This document shows, in pieces, positions 16,925 to 26,700 of a stretch of 64,000 nt of DNA. The notes under the pieces are model-generated. The model did not search any database and was not told the origin of the DNA. It was given only the letters and a program-made list of their open reading frames with translations. The translations under genes and the position numbers were made by a program. Origin of the DNA: Bacteroidaceae bacterium (lineage in GTDB: Bacteria; Bacteroidota; Bacteroidia; Bacteroidales; Bacteroidaceae); contig CAAGLF010000027.1 of NCBI GenBank assembly GCA_900770705.1, positions 9,137 through 73,136 of the forward strand, in the 5' to 3' direction. How positions within the stretch are numbered: position 1 is the first letter of the stretch; every line of letters starts with the position of its first letter.

Positions 16925-18862
16925 ATGAGTGCACATTCCCACGCTTCCGGAACTTCCTGTTCCACCTCGGGCTGCGGTTGCGGCTGCGGCTGTGGCCATT
17001 CCCACGGCGGCGCCTCCCCCTGGCGTCCCATCCTCTTTTCCGCCCTGCTGCTGGCCATCGGTCTGGCGGCCGACTGCTGCCGCCTGTGGGGCCCGGGCCA
17101 CGTGGCCCGGCCGCTGTTCTACCTCGTGGCCTACCTGCCCGTGGCCCTACCGGTGTGGCGCGGAATGTGGGCGGCCTTGCGGCGTGGTGAATGGTTCTCG
17201 GAATTCCTGCTGATGGCCGTGGCATCGGCCTGTGCCTATGCCCTGAGGGATTATCCCGAGGCGGTAGCCGTCGTTTTCCTCTATCAAATCGGCGAGACCT
17301 TGCAGGAAGGCGCTGTTGACAGGGCGAAAGGCAATATCCGCAGGCTCGGCGGTCTGCGTCCCACGGCGATACAGGTAGAGACGGAGGCGGGCTTGCGCAC
17401 GAAGTCGGCGGCCGAAGTACGGCCGGGCGACATCGTATGCGTTCCGGCCGGTGGACGTGTGCCGGTCGACGGCGTACTGCTCGACAGCGCGTCGGAATTC
17501 GGCACGGCGGCCCTCACCGGCGAGCCTTTGCCCCGGCTGGTAGCGGCGGGAGGCGAGGTGGAGGCGGGAATGACCGTCGTGAGCAGGCCGGTGCGCCTCC
17601 GTACGCTGCGCAGTGAGGAGGAAAGCGCCCTGGGCCGCATTGCCCGGCTGGTGGAAGAGGCGGCAGGCCGGAAAGCGCCTGCCGAACGCTTCATCCGCAG
17701 CTTTGCCCGCGTCTATACCCCTGTGGTGGTGCTGGCGGCCGCCCTGCTGTTTCTGACGGCCACGGCTCTGGGCGGCGATTGGACCGTCTGGGCGCATCGT
17801 TCGCTGACCTTTCTCGTCGTTTCCTGTCCCTGTGCGCTGGTCATCAGCGTACCGTTGGCCTACTTCCGCGGTATCGGCGTCGCCGCTTCGCGCGGCATAC
17901 TCTTCAAGGGCAGCGGCTTTGTCGACACGCTGGCCGTGGTCGACGCCTTTGTCTTCGACAAGACGGGCACGCTCACCGAGGGCGTTCCTGTCTGTACGGG
18001 TTTCGAAGTGACGGCCACGACGCTGGGAGCGGCGGAAGTCCTGCAAATGGCCCTTTCCGTCGAGCAGCGTAGCGCACATCCGCTGGCACGCGCCATTGCG
18101 GCCTATGCCACTGCGCAGGGTGTGCGTCCACTGCCTGCCACCGACGTCTGCGAGGAGGCGGGTCGCGGAATCTCGGGCACGGTGGACGGCCGCAGGGTTG
18201 TCCTGCAGGCCGCCTCGTCCGCTCCCGGCGCCTGCGAGGCCGCTGCGACGGCCATTGCCTGCTGTGTGGACGGCCGGGAGGCAGGCGTGTTCCGCGTGGA
18301 AGACACCCTGAGGGCCGAGGCCGCCAGCGCCTTGTCCGAACTACGCGCCGCAGGCATTGCCGAACTGGCTATCCTCTCGGGCGATACGACGGAGAATGTG
18401 GCCCGGCTGGCCCGGCAGCTGGGAATTACGGCCTACGAGGGCGGACTCCTGCCGGCCGAAAAGCTCTACAGGCTTGACCGTCTGCGCCGCAGGTACCCGA
18501 AGGTGGCCTACGTGGGCGATGGTATCAACGATACGCCCGTACTGGCTGCCGCCGATGTGGGCTTTGCCATAGGCACGGGCAGCGACACGGCCCTGGAGAC
18601 GGCCGACGTGGTGGTGCAGGGCAACGAGCTGCACCGGCTGGCCGACGCCCTGCGCATAGCCCGCCGCACGCGGGTCGTGGCCCGGCTGAATATCGCGCTG
18701 GCACTTGCAGTCAAGGCCGTGGTGCTGGTGCTCGGCGCCTTGGGACTGGCAGGTATGTGGGCCGCCATCCTTGCGGATACGGGCGTAGCCCTGCTCTGCG
18801 TGGCTGTCACCTTCGGCGTGCGCCCCCCGCAGACCCGCCGGCAGCCACATCCGGCAGCCTGA
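16925..18862 (+). CDS. P1B-type heavy-metal exporting ATPase (Zn/Cd/Pb-like)
   Basis: 645-residue membrane ATPase. The N-terminus is a short Cys/His-rich metal-binding tail (CGCGCGCGHSHGG) instead of a folded HMA domain. The membrane CPC motif (SCPCAL, Cys 301 and 303), the phosphorylated Asp in DKTGT (Asp 345), the nucleotide-domain HP dipeptide (RSAHPLARAIA) and GDGIND (about 530) are all present. CPC together with HP points to Zn2+, Cd2+ or Pb2+ efflux like ZntA; a cobalt or copper role cannot be excluded. It has its own promoter and ends in a strong terminator, so it is a single-gene unit. Confidence 0.92.
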   Translation: MSAHSHASGTSCSTSGCGCGCGCGHSHGGASPWRPILFSALLLAIGLAADCCRLWGPGHVARPLFYLVAYLPVALPVWRGMWAALRRGEWFSEFLLMAVASACAYALRDYPEAVAVVFLYQIGETLQEGAVDRAKGNIRRLGGLRPTAIQVETEAGLRTKSAAEVRPGDIVCVPAGGRVPVDGVLLDSASEFGTAALTGEPLPRLVAAGGEVEAGMTVVSRPVRLRTLRSEEESALGRIARLVEEAAGRKAPAERFIRSFARVYTPVVVLAAALLFLTATALGGDWTVWAHRSLTFLVVSCPCALVISVPLAYFRGIGVAASRGILFKGSGFVDTLAVVDAFVFDKTGTLTEGVPVCTGFEVTATTLGAAEVLQMALSVEQRSAHPLARAIAAYATAQGVRPLPATDVCEEAGRGISGTVDGRRVVLQAASSAPGACEAAATAIACCVDGREAGVFRVEDTLRAEAASALSELRAAGIAELAILSGDTTENVARLARQLGITAYEGGLLPAEKLYRLDRLRRRYPKVAYVGDGINDTPVLAAADVGFAIGTGSDTALETADVVVQGNELHRLADALRIARRTRVVARLNIALALAVKAVVLVLGALGLAGMWAAILADTGVALLCVAVTFGVRPPQTRRQPHPAA

Positions 18863-18897
18863 GAGGAGGCGGAGCAGAGCGGGCCGGCGGCCCATCA

Positions 18898-18948
18898 GAA
18901 AATACCTCGGCGACAGGAAAAACTGTCGCCGAGGTATTTTCTTTTTTT
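18898..18948 (+). terminator. Terminator of the ATPase gene with GAAAAA hexaloop
   Basis: 19-bp perfect stem (left 18898-18916, right 18923-18941), loop GAAAAA, then T7. The stem contains CCTCGGCGACAG, close to the repeat words, and the loop is shared with hairpins at 31277 and 33404 and, complemented, at 53691. Confidence 0.9.
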
Positions 18949-18995
18949 GCGGCGGAAAAAAACTTTATCGCCGCAGAAGTTTCGCCTTCCCCTTT
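18945..18995 (+). repeat. Dispersed-repeat copy overlapping the acyltransferase 3' end
   Basis: GCGGCGGAAAAAAACTTTA and CGCCGCAGAAGTTTCGCC. The minus-strand acyltransferase reads into it: its last codons (KAKLLRR) and its stop at 18965 lie in the repeat. Confidence 0.6.
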
Positions 18996-20083
18996 GTGAG
19001 CCATTTCCCTGCCGTCCGGAAGGGGAGGGCCGCCCACAGAATGTCGAAAAGCCGCGTAGCCAGCGGGCTCAACAGCGCCGACAGCAGCAGCGAGCAGCCG
19101 AACACGCCGACGCTGACGCCTGTCAGGCAGGCCAGCAGCCACGGGGAGTCCGCCATGCTCCTCAGGTCGAACACCTGGTGCCACAGCCAGTGGCGCACCA
19201 CGGGGTGGTCGTGCAGCAGATAGACGCCGAAGGTGAATGGAGCCGCCCGGCAGATCCATTGCGCGAGCCGGCCCGAGGGCAGGGTAAGCCCCTGTGCCCA
19301 CCGAAAGAGCAGCAGGGCGGAAATGAAGTGGGTGCCGTTGTACGCACCAACGATGAGCGAAGTGGCCGTGCCCCCGCTCCTCCATAGTCCGACGCTCCAG
19401 GCCGCTACGGCCGTGGCCAGACAGAAGCCGAGGTAGGCCGTGCCGAAATGCCTCCACCGCGGACGGCCCGCCCACAGGCGCAGAAAGCCGCCCGTCAGAT
19501 AGAGGAAGATGAAGAACAGCAGAGAGTTGTTGCCGCTGAACAGCTCGCCGTACAGGAAACGCCCGAACTTCAGGTTCAGCAGGGCCAGTATGCCCAGCAA
19601 CAGGGCATATTCCTTCCGCGACAGCCCCTGGGCGAGGCGCGACAGGAACGGGGCGAGCGCCAGCAGGGCCACGTAGCGCGTCACAAACCAATACACGTCG
19701 TTGCGGAGCGGCAGCAGGAAGCCCCACTGCCATTCGCTGCCCGCCACCTGGCCCGGAAGCACGAGCAGAAGCGGAGCCACGAGGGCGAACAGCAGCGTCT
19801 GCCACCAAATCCGGCAGAGCTTGCGCCACTTACCGCTGCCTGTAATGAGAAAATAGCCCGTGATAAGAATGTATATATTCACACCTACGGAGCATAAGTT
19901 CAGCCACACTTGCACCAGCAGGCCATTTACGAGGCCGCACTGCGGCGGTGCGGAAAACGAGGGCGGATGATAGAAAACGTCGAGGCCATGCGTGGAAGTG
20001 TGCAGCGCCACGATGAAGAACATAGCCAGCAGTCGGAGCAATTCATACTGCGGAAGGCGAGGGGAGGAGGTCTCTAATTTCAT
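18965..20083 (-). CDS. Acyltransferase 3 family membrane protein
   Basis: 372 residues from the ATG at 20083 (MKLETSSPRLPQYELLRLLAMFFIVALHT). It has about ten membrane helices and the acyltransferase-3 features: the conserved early His (ALHTSTHG), an Arg-containing segment (RNDVYWFVTRYVALLALAPFL) and the late HD pair (YLLHDHPVVR). Such proteins O-acetylate or otherwise acylate extracytoplasmic sugars; the substrate is unknown. The C-terminal KGKAKLLRR and stop codon are encoded by a repeat copy. Confidence 0.88.
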   Translation of the reverse strand: MKLETSSPRLPQYELLRLLAMFFIVALHTSTHGLDVFYHPPSFSAPPQCGLVNGLLVQVWLNLCSVGVNIYILITGYFLITGSGKWRKLCRIWWQTLLFALVAPLLLVLPGQVAGSEWQWGFLLPLRNDVYWFVTRYVALLALAPFLSRLAQGLSRKEYALLLGILALLNLKFGRFLYGELFSGNNSLLFFIFLYLTGGFLRLWAGRPRWRHFGTAYLGFCLATAVAAWSVGLWRSGGTATSLIVGAYNGTHFISALLLFRWAQGLTLPSGRLAQWICRAAPFTFGVYLLHDHPVVRHWLWHQVFDLRSMADSPWLLACLTGVSVGVFGCSLLLSALLSPLATRLFDILWAALPFRTAGKWLTKGKAKLLRR

Positions 20084-20145
20084 AATCAGTGCGTTATGCG
20101 GGAAATGCCGGCCCCGGAAGGTTCGCCGTCCGGCTTTTCCGGCTG

Positions 20146-20153
20146 CAAATGTA
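20146..20153 (-). promoter_or_regulatory. -7 element for the acyltransferase gene
   Basis: Minus-strand TACATTTG (20153 down to 20146), 62 bases before the ATG at 20083. No -33 match was seen. Confidence 0.45.
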
Positions 20154-20255
20154 GGCATTAAAACCGTCACGCGGCGTCCTCTACACCCGTTTTCACCGAA
20201 TAATGTTCATATTCCGACTTTCCGTAACGGCGAAATGTCGAAAAACATATTTTTT

Positions 20256-20287
20256 TTTGGCCTAACCACCATTTTACGTTACCTTTG
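20256..20287 (+). promoter_or_regulatory. Promoter of the first T9SS cargo gene
   Basis: TTTG at 20256-20259, a 20-base spacer and TACCTTTG at 20280-20287 give the best full Bacteroidetes promoter in the window. The 17 bases TTACCTTTGTGGCCGAC at 20279-20295 recur exactly on the minus strand before the LRR gene (63180 down to 63164). Confidence 0.65.
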
Positions 20288-20359
20288 TGGCCGACTATCA
20301 GCACGGAGTTGCCGTTTTTCTCCGTTGTGATTACAAATTGTCGGCAAATACACATACTT

Positions 20360-23300
20360 ATGAAGCATATTTATACAATAGTCGGCCTCTGTATTGGCCT
20401 TTCCGCCATTTCTACGGAAACGATGGCGCAGCAAGAAAAGAAAATCTTGCATTCCTATTCGTATGGTGACCTCTATAACGGCACGCACAACACCTCTACC
20501 GTCACGGGCGCCAAGCATTATTTCTATGCCGCCGACGGACGCCTGATGAGAAGCGTGGAAAGCGACGTTTACCTGGGGGACGCCGTGGAAACCGCCGAGA
20601 AAGAAGAAGCAGGGCAGGAGATACCGCGCGTTTACTACACATATATATATAATGAGGCGGGCCTGCTCACCGAAGTGACCGCACGAAAATACGGTGTCTA
20701 CGATGTCTACGACCGTGCCTGGGAGGCAGCTTCCACTGTCGAGGAATATACCTACACTCCCGAGGGGAAAGTCAGCACGAAGACCGACCAGAGCTCCACA
20801 TATACCTATACCTGGGACGGCGACAACTGCGTAAGGCTCACTGTACGTAGCAAGTCGACAGGCAAGGTCAGCTATACGGCCACCTACAGCGACTTCGTGG
20901 AAGGGAAAGTCAACCTTCCGCAGACCGAACTCTACGGCTCGGCCTACCAGTATGCCAGCAAGAAATACAAGCACGAATACGATGCCGCCGGACACCGCGT
21001 GAAGACCACCGAGTACAAGGTGGTGGAAGACGCCAGCCTCGTGAAGGACGAGGAAATGGCCATCCTGGAATACACCGAGGGCAACGTGTATGCCCAGCAG
21101 GAATGGACGTACGACGCCGAGGGCGACCTGACGCTCGTCCTCAAGAGCTATGCTTCCGCCGACGGCTTCACGCCCTCGACCAAGAGCGAATATGAAAAGC
21201 AGGACGACGGCGGCATACTCTACACCGGCTATTCCTACAGCAACGGCAAGTGGGTGTACTATGGCTCGTCCAAGAAAGAATACTACGGAACCCCCGACGC
21301 CGAACTCGCACCCGTAGCCGTCAGTCTTGTGGCCTCCGACAGCCAGCCCAACACGCTGGCCGTCAGTGCTGAAGTGCCCCAGACGGCAGACGTAAGCGCC
21401 TGGAAGATTTACCGCAACGGAATGCTGCTGGCCGAAGTGCCCGCTACTGCAGGCCAGGTGGCCTATACGGACGCCTGGGTGCACAATGGAGATTGGGAAT
21501 ACTACGTGCAGGGAGCCGACGGAAGCATCTCCGATGTCCTTACGGCCTCATTCGCCACAGAGCTGGCTCTGCCCGTCAACATCCGGGTGGTTGCCAATGG
21601 CAAGAACACGGCTGGAAAATACGAAGTCCGCCTGGTATGGGAGCGTCCCGACACGCAACTCGAGATTCTGGGCTACAACGTGTACAGCGGCTACGCAAAA
21701 ACCAGCACGAACCCCAGTCCCGTCAACGGTCAGACCCTCGTGACAGCCACCAACTACACCCTGACGTGGGACAGCAGCAGCGAAACCGCACAGTACTACA
21801 ACGTCGAGGCTGTCTACCGCATTGGAAAGGCACGCTCCGAGACCTTCGATGTCACCTTGTCCAGCGCCCCGATCGTCGTGGTCAAGGATACGCGCCGCCT
21901 GGAGCACATCACGTACTCCCTGGGCGACGCCATGGGCACGGGAAACGCTGAAAGCCCCTCTTCCTACAGGGAGAATTTCTACGACAAGGACTATCGCCTC
22001 ACGCGCAGCATTCAGTATCAGTGCAGCAGTGCCGGTAGTGACCCCGAACCCTACTATTATTATAAATATGTCTACGACGTAGCCGGCAACCTCGTAGAAA
22101 CCAGCTACAGACAGCGTGGCGTGTACGACGGCAACGAACTTGCCTGGGGCGATGTCCGCGTGACGGAGACAAACGAGTACGACACCGACAGCCACCTCGT
22201 CCGCAAGAGCTCGTACGACGGCTCCGTCATCGACTACACCTACGACGGAGACCACTTGGTGGGCGAAACGAAGTACATCGGCGACAAGTGGAGCTACACC
22301 CTCGCATATAGCGACTTCCTCGAAGGCTTCGACAATCTCCCGCAGCGCGCACTGAAAGACGGTACCTATACCAGTTCGCAGCGCATCATCGAATATACGT
22401 ACGACGACGGCGGCCGTATGACCTCCGCCACCACGTATAAGTTGGGTGAGATGAGCCGTGACGAGAACAATGTGCTCCTCGACGCCGAAAAAGGCACGCC
22501 CGACCTCTACGAGACGTGGACCTACAACGACGAAGGGACCCTGACACAGTATGTGAAGCAGCGCTGGAACACGACAGACGAGGCCTGGAGAAACTATCTC
22601 CGCACGGAATACACGATTTCCGGCGACACCATCACGAAGAACAGCTTCAGTTGCAGCATAGTCAAGGGCGAAGAGAAGTGGACCGTTGCTTCCGGAACGG
22701 ATTCCCGCACGATAATGGGCGAATATGATGGTGTAGCACCGCTTAACACCACGGTAGCGATTGTCAGCGGCGAAGTAAATACCGTCAGAGTGTCGGCAGA
22801 CGCACCTGCGGCTGACGAAGGCACCCTTTGGAACGTCTTCCGCAACGGAGTGGTCGTGGGACAGGCCGAATTGTCGGGTGGAAAACTTATTTACACCGAC
22901 GCGATGGTGCCTAACGGCGACTACGACTACTTTATCCAGGCGGCAGCCACGGAGGAGAAGCCCGTAGCCAACATTTCCACTGCCGTCGCAAAGAGTTTCA
23001 GCTATGAATTCCCCGTTGTCGAGAACCTGCGCATTGTCAGCAACGCCATGCGTGAGCTTACTCCCGCTGAAATCGCACAACTGGGCGACCCCGGAGATTC
23101 CGACGCCGTGATACCCACCGGCAAGTACCTGCTCTCGGTAGAGTGGGACGCCCCCGAGGCGAACTTGCCCATACTTGGATACAACATCTACGTGGATATC
23201 AATCCCGATCTGGACAATCCGATGTTCGACAACCCCTCCATTATCGAGGAATGTGCCTACAGTTTCTCCTGGTACAACGATACGAACCCGCAGAAGACAC

Positions 23301-23602
23301 TTACGGTTGAGACTGTCTTCCCGATTGGAAAATCCCGCAGCGAAGCCTTCCCCGTCACCCTCAGTACGACGCCTGTCGGCATAGAGAAGGTGGAGAACCA
23401 CGGTGGCATTTCCATCTCGGACGGCAGCGTTTCGTTCGGCAGCGTCCCGAGCGACGTGCAGGTCTGCAATGCAGCCGGCCAGGTCGTTGCCCGGTATTCG
23501 CAGGTGCTCACGGCGCCGCTCTCCGGCCTTGAAAAAGGTTGTTATGTGCTCAAAATCAGCAACTCCTGTGGCGTAAAGACGTTGAAGTTGCTCAGAAAGT
23601 AA
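20360..23602 (+). CDS. Large T9SS-sorted surface protein with duplicated YD-like/Fn3 modules
   Basis: 1080 residues from the ATG at 20360, which opens a signal peptide (MKHIYTIVGLCIGLSAISTETMAQ). Two modules of nearly 500 residues repeat one another: each has a run of short YD/RHS-like strands (such as YTYTWDGDNCVRL and YTYDGDHLVGET), then an Fn3-like stretch ending in IGKARSETFDVTLSS or IGKSRSEAFPVTLST. The C-terminal 70 residues are a type A sorting domain ending KTLKLLRK, so export through type IX secretion and surface attachment are inferred. The binding target is unknown. It is transcribed from the promoter at 20256. Confidence 0.85.
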   Translation: MKHIYTIVGLCIGLSAISTETMAQQEKKILHSYSYGDLYNGTHNTSTVTGAKHYFYAADGRLMRSVESDVYLGDAVETAEKEEAGQEIPRVYYTYIYNEAGLLTEVTARKYGVYDVYDRAWEAASTVEEYTYTPEGKVSTKTDQSSTYTYTWDGDNCVRLTVRSKSTGKVSYTATYSDFVEGKVNLPQTELYGSAYQYASKKYKHEYDAAGHRVKTTEYKVVEDASLVKDEEMAILEYTEGNVYAQQEWTYDAEGDLTLVLKSYASADGFTPSTKSEYEKQDDGGILYTGYSYSNGKWVYYGSSKKEYYGTPDAELAPVAVSLVASDSQPNTLAVSAEVPQTADVSAWKIYRNGMLLAEVPATAGQVAYTDAWVHNGDWEYYVQGADGSISDVLTASFATELALPVNIRVVANGKNTAGKYEVRLVWERPDTQLEILGYNVYSGYAKTSTNPSPVNGQTLVTATNYTLTWDSSSETAQYYNVEAVYRIGKARSETFDVTLSSAPIVVVKDTRRLEHITYSLGDAMGTGNAESPSSYRENFYDKDYRLTRSIQYQCSSAGSDPEPYYYYKYVYDVAGNLVETSYRQRGVYDGNELAWGDVRVTETNEYDTDSHLVRKSSYDGSVIDYTYDGDHLVGETKYIGDKWSYTLAYSDFLEGFDNLPQRALKDGTYTSSQRIIEYTYDDGGRMTSATTYKLGEMSRDENNVLLDAEKGTPDLYETWTYNDEGTLTQYVKQRWNTTDEAWRNYLRTEYTISGDTITKNSFSCSIVKGEEKWTVASGTDSRTIMGEYDGVAPLNTTVAIVSGEVNTVRVSADAPAADEGTLWNVFRNGVVVGQAELSGGKLIYTDAMVPNGDYDYFIQAAATEEKPVANISTAVAKSFSYEFPVVENLRIVSNAMRELTPAEIAQLGDPGDSDAVIPTGKYLLSVEWDAPEANLPILGYNIYVDINPDLDNPMFDNPSIIEECAYSFSWYNDTNPQKTLTVETVFPIGKSRSEAFPVTLSTTPVGIEKVENHGGISISDGSVSFGSVPSDVQVCNAAGQVVARYSQVLTAPLSGLEKGCYVLKISNSCGVKTLKLLRK

Positions 23603-23619
23603 ACCGATAGCGGAAGTGA

Positions 23620-23667
23620 GGAAATGTCCCGCGGCGCAGGTCTGTCGGCAGGGCATTTCCTTTCTTC
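23620..23667 (+). terminator. Terminator after the first T9SS gene
   Basis: 10-bp stem GGAAATGTCC (23620-23629) with GGGCATTTCC (23651-23660, one T-G pair), then a T-rich tract. It separates the 20360 gene from the next promoter. Confidence 0.65.
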
Positions 23668-23726
23668 CTTTTGGGTTGGGAAGCATACATTATTCTTCTG
23701 CAACTATTTCCATACCCTGATTAATA

Positions 23727-23734
23727 TAGCTTTG
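23727..23734 (+). promoter_or_regulatory. -7 element for the HAF/Fn3 gene
   Basis: TAGCTTTG lies 19 bases before the ATG at 23754, so the leader would be short. TTTC at 23707 is a poor -33 candidate. Confidence 0.5.
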
Positions 23735-23753
23735 CAGCTGACTCCTCAAATCT

Positions 23754-26700
23754 ATGAAGAAGTTTTTTACCCTTATTGCCGCCTGCGCGTTTACGTCTGT
23801 GCTGTCTGCGCAGAAACCCTTGGTTCTGATGGCCCCCGACGTGCAGGTGGAATATCAGATTTCGGCTATATCGCCCAATGGGATGTGGGTCTGTGGCAAC
23901 GTCAACGACGGTGAGCCGCGCGGTTTCCGTTGGAATTTGTCGACCAACGACTTTATGCAGCTCTCTGCCATCGGTGATCATTCGACTGCCATGGGTATTT
24001 CAAACGACGGCACTGTGGTGGGCTCCTTCTACGACGCCGAGGCCACGAGCAACGGCACTCAGGCCATCGCTGCCGGCTATTGGAAAGACGGCACGTGGCA
24101 TCATCTTGATTTGGGCGGCTATGTGAACGACATCGATGCCGGAAGCTGGGCCTACTGCATTAGTCCGAACGGCCGGAACATAGGTGGCATTGCCTGTCTC
24201 GACGGAAAGTTCCTTCCCGTCAGCTGGACGGACGGCCGCTTCAACGTCTATGAATCGCAGGAGGGCGCCGTGTACGCCATCAGCGATGATGGGGAAATGG
24301 CTGCCGGCTGGACGCTTCACCCCACCGCCCGCAATCGCACCGCCTGCCTTTGGACGCCCGACTCCCTGCTGCTCAATCCCTCGGAGTGGGGCCCTTGGAG
24401 CGTGGCCGGCAGCATCTCGGCCAACAAGCGTATGGTGCTGGCCGGCACGGTGCTGTACGACATTGAAGCGCAGCAGCTGACCCGTCTGCCGCAGGACATC
24501 GGAATGGGCTGCGAGTTCGCACAAGTGGCCAATTCGGGCAATGTCGTGGGATATTACCTCGACTCTCTGCGCCAATTCCGCGGCGTATACTATAAAGACG
24601 GCGAGCTGCTTGATATGCAGACCTATCTGGAAGCGCAGGGCGCCGACCTAAGCAACTTCACCGTGCTGCAATGCAACGGTGTCTCGGCCGACGAGCGCAC
24701 TTTCGCCCTGATGGTCTACGACACGCTGGAGATACCGCATCCGCTCGTCGTGAAATTCGATGCCGAGACGGAGTTTCCCGCTCCTGTGGGCCTGCAGGCT
24801 GTGCAGATGCCGGGGCTTTCTACGTGCAAGCTGTCCTGGAAGGCGCCTTTGGTACGCGCCGAGGCCGTCACCGGCTATAGCATTTTCCGCGATGGTGCAC
24901 ATTTGGCCGACGTCGGCGCCGACACTTTCGTCTACTACGACGCCCTGCTCGCCGAGGGCAGCTATGCCTATGCTGTGGTGGCGAACTACGGCGAAACTTC
25001 CTCGGAGAAAATTGAAATTTCCACCGCAGAAATTGCTCTTTCCGCCGCAGAACTTCCGCGTAACGCCGCAGTCGTACAAGCTAACTGTACCGACGTGCGC
25101 CTTTTCTGGGATGCACCGGCTCCCAACCTGCCCACACTTTCCTATATGGAGCCGACCGACAAGATATTCTCGTTTGGCGGAGGCGAGAACTCCTTTGAAT
25201 TTGCTGTTCGCTTCGACAAACGCGACCTGGCCTGCTACGAAGGCTATACGATACAGGACATACAGTTCATTCCGATGTCTGAGCAGAAGAGTTGGACGGT
25301 CAATATCTATGAAGAAGGTAACGCCACGCCGATTTATTCCGAGGAAGTCAGCTCTGCCGGCTTTGTATACGGCGCGCTCAACGCCGTACACCTCACGGAA
25401 GCCGTGTCTGTCCCTGCGGGCAAGGACGTCATCGTCTCTGTGGCCGTCGACGTCACCGGTTTCGGCGGTTATGATGTGGTTGGCGTGGTCTTCAACCGCA
25501 AGACGGCGGGCTTCACCGATCTGCTCAGGCAGGTAGGCGAAGAAAACTTCTTCTCTCTTTACGAACAGGCCCTCGTATCCGAAACGGGCGCCTACGAATA
25601 CGCTGTCACCTGGCCGCTCTGCCTCAGCCTGCGCAACGCTTCGCTGAAGAATGCCGCCACGCTGGATCATTACAATGTATATGCCGACGGCCGCCTGCTC
25701 ACCACGACGAAGGAATGCCGCCACACGCTGGTCGGCGAGGCTGAAGGCTTGCACGAATACGGCGTTTCGGCCACGTACAAGGATGGCTCAACCTCCCCGC
25801 TGGCCACCGTGCAGTTCGACCTCCGGGAAAATCCTGCCTACTATGCGCCGGCCGAGCCCCTTCTGACCACGGAGGGCCTGCAGGTGCAGGCTGCCTGGGA
25901 AGCACCGGTGGCCAACGACCGTCAGACGGTGAGCTATGCGCTTGGCGAGTACTACAGCGCAGTCTCCTCGTCCGACAACAGCTATATGGCAAAGACCATC
26001 TACTCCCGCGAGCGCCTGAAGTATCTCGAGGGGTACCAGATCGACGCCCTGCGGTTCTATCCCGTGGCCGATGCAGACTACACGCTCTATCTTTATAAGG
26101 ACGGAGAAGAGATTTTCTGCGAGTCCCTCGACCGGGAGACGGGTTACGCGCTGGAGGACTGGAACGAAGTGAAGCTCCCCGTGCCTGTCACCATCGAGCA
26201 GAACGCTACCTATGAATACATTATCGACTGTTACGACATCGCCGACGGCGAGGGTGCGCTCGGTATCGACGACAAGCTGGCCTTTGTCGGCATTTCCGAC
26301 CTGTACTCCACCGACGATGGCGCCTCCTTCCTCTCTATGGCGCAGAACGGCGGCTCCAACCACAACTGGATGATGGATCTGCAAGTCTCTAGCCCCGACT
26401 CGCAGCCCATCGACGTCGTGGGTTACGACGTGCTCATCGACAACGTGAAGGACAACGCCGAGCCGCTCAGCGAAACTGCCTATACGAAGACCTTCCCCCA
26501 AGCCGGCACCTACCAGCTGGCTGTGCGCACCCTCTACGACGAAGCCCACACCGCGCAGAGCCGCTCCCTCTGGTTCTCGCTCAAGGCCACGGGCATTGAC
26601 CGCCTTGATACGCAGACCTTCCGGCTCGACCGCAGTGCCGACGGAGCCTACTTACGTGTCGAGGGCGGCGTGTCGCAGCTCGACCTCTACGACGCATCGG

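Noticed and set aside
21548..23686. 712-codon minus-strand frame opposite the first T9SS gene
   Set aside because: The plus strand has signal peptide, modules and sorting domain; the reverse frame shows none and results from codon bias.
24990..25070. CRISPR-like or tandem repeat array
   Set aside because: Words are degenerate, unevenly spaced and scattered genome-wide in the window; there is no repeat-spacer structure and no cas gene.
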